Origin: Aeromicrobium sp.
GTDB lineage: Bacteria; Actinomycetota; Actinomycetes; Propionibacteriales; Nocardioidaceae
DNA: 8,916 nt
Direction: 5' to 3'
Assembly: GCA_023254755.1 (NCBI GenBank)
Contig: JALRKU010000073.1
Location: forward strand, 1-8,916
Shown: positions 5,607 through 8,916 of the stretch, one piece after another
How the letters are laid out: every line of letters starts with the position of its first letter
How positions within the stretch are numbered: position 1 is the stretch's first letter
The notes under the pieces: generated by a model
Seen by the model: only the letters and a program-made list of their open reading frames with translations
What the model was told of the DNA's origin: nothing
Database searches by the model: none
Program-made: the position numbers and the translations under genes

Positions 5607-8027
5607 ATGCTCCGCAGGACCACGCTCGTCGGCGCGCTCGCGCTCGTCACCACTGCTCTCGTCCCGGCCGCCAGCGCGCAGATCACCGGCCCCGCGCAGC
5701 CCAGCGACAGCAACCGCTACGTCAACCTGCAGAACGTCGACGAGACCTCCGCGCCCAAGGCGTTCAAGGACCTGAAGCCCGACAGCCGCACGCAGGTCGG
5801 CGGCGCCACCATCGAGATCTACACCTCGATGGGCGACAGCGAGGGCGCCATGGACTGGCGCACGATCAACCTCTTCTCGTACCTGGTCAACTCGGTCCCC
5901 AAGTACAAGCACTCGTACACGACGCTGTTCAACAGCCTCTACGACGACCGCAACATCAGCTACAGCGAGAGCACCGACCGCTGGAACATCGCGGTGCCGA
6001 ACGAGACGTTCGCGCCCGTCGCGGCCTACCTGAACCAGGCCAACAAGTACGCCAACCCCGCCGACGAGTCGCAGGCCGAGGCGGACCGCCGCGAGTACAT
6101 CAACGTGCTCGGGGCCAAGGAGAGCATCGACGAGGCCTACGCCGCGAACAGCTCGCTGGCTCGTCTGGTCCGCGCCGGCTACAAGTCGTCGCGACCCAAG
6201 GCTGTCAACTACCAGCAGTGCGGTGGCGCCGGAGGCTGCATCACGTACACTGGCAGCGACACCTTGATGCACTCCAAGTACGGAGCCTTCGAGCAGGCCG
6301 CCGACTCGACCGGCGCGATCCGCGACCACGTCGTCTTCATCACCTCGTCGAACCTCAACGGCTCGAGCGGCTCGAAGAAGACCAACACGAGCATCGTCAT
6401 CTACGGCGACAAGTCCGCCTACGACGCGGTCAAGTACGACATCTACGGCACCCAGAACGACGTCGCGACGGGCGACAAGTCGATCTCGGAGGCCGTGAAC
6501 GCCACGCGTCCCCAGAAGGGCGTCTGGGAGGCCGGCGACAGCACGAGCAACGACGGCGCGACCTACAAGGACGCCATGGCGGTCAACTCCGCAGGCGTTG
6601 CCAACGGCATCCCGACCGACAGCGGCGTCACCTTGTACCCCTCGCCGCGCGGCAACTCGACGGCGACCGTCGACGGGATGGACGCCGAAGCGCGATTCTT
6701 GGAGCAGCAGGCCTCGACGAACCCCGTCAAGAACAGCAGCTGCAAGGTCTACGCCGTGCACTCGCTGTTCAACTCCACGCGCAACGGCATCCGGTCGGCG
6801 CTCGCGACACTGGCCCAGCAGGGCTGTGACGTGCACGTCGTGCTGGGCACCAACGCGATCTCCGACATCATCGACGGCTACTTCACGATGAGCACCGAGC
6901 TGCGCGACGTGATCGACCGCGTCGAGTTCGCCAACGTCCACGACAAGGCGTACAGCTACCAGTACAACGGCACCAACATGCTGTTCGGCGGGTCGACGAA
7001 CTTCACCGGCACCAGCCTGGAGTACGACGAGCTGGCCTTCTCGGTGCCCAACGCCGCGTCGGTCAAGGCGGCGGCCGACCACTACGAGTACGTGTACCAG
7101 CTGGCCAAGAGCGGCACGAAGTGGGCGGTGCCCACGGGTGTGGCCATCTCGCCGTCGGGTTCGCTCAAGGTGCGCCAGGGGCAGCAGCTCAAGGTGACCA
7201 CCAAGGTCTCGCCGTCCAACGGTCTGGTGTCGAACACGGAGTGGTCCTCCACGAACTCGCTGGTCGCCTCGGTCGACGCCACGGGCGTCATCACGGGCCA
7301 CTCGCCGGGAACAGCGCAGATCAAGGTCGAGACGTCGACGCCGAGCTCGGCCGTCAAGCGGACCGACACGGCGACCGTGACGGTGACCGCCGACGGCTCG
7401 ACCTCGACCGGCGCGAAGGACCAGATCACGGTCGCTCCGACGCTGTCGATGGATCGGTACCAGTCGCCCGGCGGTACGACGCACATCACCGTCACGTGGG
7501 GCAACGGTGAGCACGACTACCAGGGCGTCGTGAAGCTGCAGTACTACTCCGGCGGCTCGTGGCGCACGTACAGCAGGTACATCAACACCAACAAGCGCGG
7601 CACGGGTCGTCTTGCGGTCAGCTTCGCCGGCAGCAAGACGTGGCGTGCCTACGGTGCGGCGTTGACCGGCGTCTACAAGGACGAGCAGCCGGTCAACATC
7701 AGCAACATCACGACCGCCAAGAACACGTCGGCGTGGAGCATCAACACGGTGCGCACCAAGACCGCCACCACGACGCCGCGCCTGTACGCCACGAACCTGG
7801 CCAAGGTGGGCAAGGTGCCGATGCTGGTGGCGTGGAACAAGCCCGGTGGCAAGTTCCGGCTGCAGATGCGTTCGTCCGGTGGTTCCTGGAAGACGCACTC
7901 GTCCTACAAGATCTCGGGCACCCAGAGCCTGATCGCCATCCCGATCGCCAACACCAAGTACTGGCGCATCGCGACCAGCACCGGCAGCACCAAGGTGTCG
8001 AACACGGTCAAGATCTCGATGCGCTGA
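5607..8027 (+). CDS. Exported phospholipase-D-superfamily protein with Big_2-like domain and duplicated C-terminal module
   Basis: This is a secreted or wall-associated member of the phospholipase D (HKD) superfamily, whose enzymes cut or transfer phosphodiesters in lipids, nucleic acids or polymers. A signal peptide is clear (residues 1-24, cleavage likely after ASA). Two half-sites follow. The first has H222-S-K224 with E229 in the acid position and TSSN at 246-249. The second has H445-D-K447, with Q452 where the acid usually is, and GSTN at 462-465. Both active-site His-Lys pairs are present, so activity is plausible although the motifs are not canonical. A Big_2-like immunoglobulin-fold domain spans about 509-600 (SNTEWSSTNSLVASVD...GVITG). 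The last ~200 residues hold two copies of a beta-rich module with the shared core LQ..SGGSW (W652 and W761). No LPXTG or transmembrane anchor is seen at the C-terminus. It probably has its own promoter, and a strong hairpin follows it. Confidence 0.85.
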   Translation: MLRRTTLVGALALVTTALVPAASAQITGPAQPSDSNRYVNLQNVDETSAPKAFKDLKPDSRTQVGGATIEIYTSMGDSEGAMDWRTINLFSYLVNSVPKYKHSYTTLFNSLYDDRNISYSESTDRWNIAVPNETFAPVAAYLNQANKYANPADESQAEADRREYINVLGAKESIDEAYAANSSLARLVRAGYKSSRPKAVNYQQCGGAGGCITYTGSDTLMHSKYGAFEQAADSTGAIRDHVVFITSSNLNGSSGSKKTNTSIVIYGDKSAYDAVKYDIYGTQNDVATGDKSISEAVNATRPQKGVWEAGDSTSNDGATYKDAMAVNSAGVANGIPTDSGVTLYPSPRGNSTATVDGMDAEARFLEQQASTNPVKNSSCKVYAVHSLFNSTRNGIRSALATLAQQGCDVHVVLGTNAISDIIDGYFTMSTELRDVIDRVEFANVHDKAYSYQYNGTNMLFGGSTNFTGTSLEYDELAFSVPNAASVKAAADHYEYVYQLAKSGTKWAVPTGVAISPSGSLKVRQGQQLKVTTKVSPSNGLVSNTEWSSTNSLVASVDATGVITGHSPGTAQIKVETSTPSSAVKRTDTATVTVTADGSTSTGAKDQITVAPTLSMDRYQSPGGTTHITVTWGNGEHDYQGVVKLQYYSGGSWRTYSRYINTNKRGTGRLAVSFAGSKTWRAYGAALTGVYKDEQPVNISNITTAKNTSAWSINTVRTKTATTTPRLYATNLAKVGKVPMLVAWNKPGGKFRLQMRSSGGSWKTHSSYKISGTQSLIAIPIANTKYWRIATSTGSTKVSNTVKISMR
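7425..8024 (+). repeat. Two diverged copies of a ~90-residue module inside the phospholipase-D-like protein
   Basis: Residues about 607-700 and 716-805 align. Both have a V.W strand, then KLQYYSGGSWRTYSRY or RLQMRSSGGSWKTHSSY, then a K.WR strand and a V.IS ending. The conserved tryptophans W652 and W761 are 109 residues apart. I read them as tandem beta-sandwich modules, perhaps for cell-wall or glycan binding. I do not recognise a named family. Confidence 0.65.
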
Positions 8028-8044
8028 GCGTCGCCGATCACTGC

Positions 8045-8077
8045 CACGAGGCCGTCCCGTCCCGGGGCGGCCTCGTG
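8045..8077 (+). terminator. Intrinsic-type hairpin after the phospholipase-D-like gene
   Basis: CACGAGGCCG (8045-8054) and CGGCCTCGTG (8068-8077) form a perfect 10-bp stem around a 13-nt loop, 17 bp after the stop codon. No U-tract follows, which is common for proposed actinobacterial terminators. Confidence 0.75.
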
Positions 8078-8214
8078 TCGTGCGTGCCCCTCCCCGTCCC
8101 CGTGGCTGCCACAAGCCGACGGGCTCGTCACGGGCGGTGCGACCGGCTGCCGTGTGCTGCCTCGTTCCGGAGCGCCACCAGCTCCCGCCGGGGGACCGAG
8201 CGCAGGCCGACGTG

Positions 8215-8252
8215 CGAGGAGGCCGGCACCCCTCAGGGCACCGGCCTCCTCG
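8215..8252 (-). terminator. Intrinsic-type hairpin after the right-hand EEP gene
   Basis: CGAGGAGGCCGG (8215-8226) and CCGGCCTCCTCG (8241-8252) form a perfect 12-bp stem around a 14-nt loop that can itself pair CCC with GGG. It starts 16 bp beyond the minus-strand stop codon at 8269, so it most likely ends that transcript. Without a U-tract it could also stop + strand read-through. The 137 bp between this and the previous hairpin (8078-8214) shows nothing I can name. Confidence 0.75.
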
Positions 8253-8268
8253 ACGGACGGGCGATGGA

Positions 8269-8916
8269 CTACGGCAGGTTCAGGTTGACCGCGAACATGT
8301 TGTGGTCCGACGGGATCGTGCCGACGAAGTTGCCGGCTGTGTCGAGCGTGACGACCTGGCGCCACGTGCCGACCCGGATGCCGCGCGACGTGTAGATGTT
8401 GTCGATGTGCGTGCCGACCGGGTACGCCGTGCGGGGCGCCTTCTTGGCGAACTTGTTGGCGCTGTTGTACTCCCAGTCCATCACGTGCTCGGCCGTGTGG
8501 CCGCTGCCGGCGGCCCAGCTCGAGGTGGTGTTCGCGATGGGGTCGACGTAGCCGGCGCCGGTGAAGGTGTCGTACTGGCCGTTCGTGGGCTTCGCGGCGC
8601 GGCTGGAGTTCATGTCGCCCGTGATGATGACGGGACGGTCGCCGGCGTTGGCGTCGATCAGGCCGAGGATCTCCTGCGCCTGCTTGATGCGCCAGACGTT
8701 GTACTTGTCGATCTGGTCACCGGGCTCGAGGTGGGTGTTGATGACGAAGAACTGCTCGTCGGACTGCTTGTCCTCCAGGATCGCCCACACGGCGTACCGC
8801 TCGGCCGAGCCGTACGTCGACAGCTCCTGCGTGCCGGTCTTCACGACGGACAACCGGTCCTTGTTGTAGACCAGCTTGGTGCCGCTCGACCCGGCGCGCG
8901 TCACGAGCGCGTACTT
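8269..8916 (-). CDS. Endonuclease/exonuclease/phosphatase family protein, 5' end beyond the window
   Basis: The reading frame is open to the right edge, so 215 C-terminal residues are visible and the N-terminus is missing. Counting from the first visible residue, EEP motifs are NTHLEP (from N60), GDMN (100-103), D172 in HIDNIY and SDH at 203-205. The missing part should hold the N-terminal Asn and LQE motifs and any signal peptide or accessory domain. GTG at 8904 is an internal valine codon inside the fold, not a believable start. The ending, GTIPSDHNMF then N.NLP, closely mirrors the GTIPSDHHLV...VYLP ending of the left-hand EEP protein. The two therefore belong to the same subgroup, though the middle parts differ. 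It is probably also exported, and its substrate is unknown. The stop is TAG and a 12-bp hairpin follows. Confidence 0.87.
   Translation of the reverse strand, partial: KYALVTRAGSSGTKLVYNKDRLSVVKTGTQELSTYGSAERYAVWAILEDKQSDEQFFVINTHLEPGDQIDKYNVWRIKQAQEILGLIDANAGDRPVIITGDMNSSRAAKPTNGQYDTFTGAGYVDPIANTTSSWAAGSGHTAEHVMDWEYNSANKFAKKAPRTAYPVGTHIDNIYTSRGIRVGTWRQVVTLDTAGNFVGTIPSDHNMFAVNLNLP

Noticed and set aside
4038..8114. A 1358-codon open frame on the minus strand across the pyruvyl transferase and phospholipase-D-like genes
   Set aside because: It lies antisense to two well-supported genes, is Arg/Val/Asp/Gly-rich low-complexity sequence with no recognisable domain, and is the usual effect of GC-rich third positions.
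8902..8904. GTG as the start of the right-hand EEP gene
   Set aside because: It falls inside the conserved fold and the frame stays open to the window edge, so it is an internal codon.

Overview
The window is about 8.9 kb of very GC-rich DNA. Its start codons (ATG and GTG) sit behind purine-rich ribosome binding sites, and its hairpins lack U-tracts. This points to a high-GC actinomycete. The mix of a glycerophosphotransferase, a pyruvyl transferase and secreted phosphodiesterases would fit a Nocardioidaceae-type genus such as Aeromicrobium or Nocardioides, but that placement is an inference from gene content only.

Six genes cover nearly everything. Left to right: (1) a secreted or surface endonuclease/exonuclease/phosphatase (EEP) protein with two fibronectin type III domains, + strand, ending at 1615. 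(2) A convergent minus-strand pair, probably one operon. It holds a small membrane-anchored protein of unknown function (3417-3956) followed by a membrane-embedded CDP-glycerol glycerophosphotransferase-like enzyme (1644-3359). (3) A divergent + strand polysaccharide pyruvyl transferase (4086-5441). (4) A + strand exported phospholipase-D-superfamily protein with a Big_2-like domain and a duplicated C-terminal module (5607-8027). (5) A minus-strand EEP protein cut by the right edge (8269 to beyond 8916).

Non-coding parts are short. A 129-bp divergent promoter region (3957-4085) carries GGGTCG repeats and a palindrome. A short inverted repeat covers the ribosome binding site of the pyruvyl transferase. 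A small C(UUCG)G hairpin fills the first convergent gap. Two long perfect hairpins, of 10 and 12 bp, end the convergent genes in 8028-8268. No tRNA, rRNA, CRISPR array, insertion sequence or phage gene was seen.

The reading that ties the genes together is inferred. Two cytoplasmic or membrane enzymes could build and decorate a phosphodiester-linked, teichoic-acid-like cell-surface polymer, by glycerol-phosphate transfer and pyruvate ketal addition. Three exported phosphodiesterase-fold proteins next to them could act on that polymer, on lipids or on extracellular DNA. Each family is known. The combination and the architectures are the interesting part, and I do not see a clearly new defence or mobile system.
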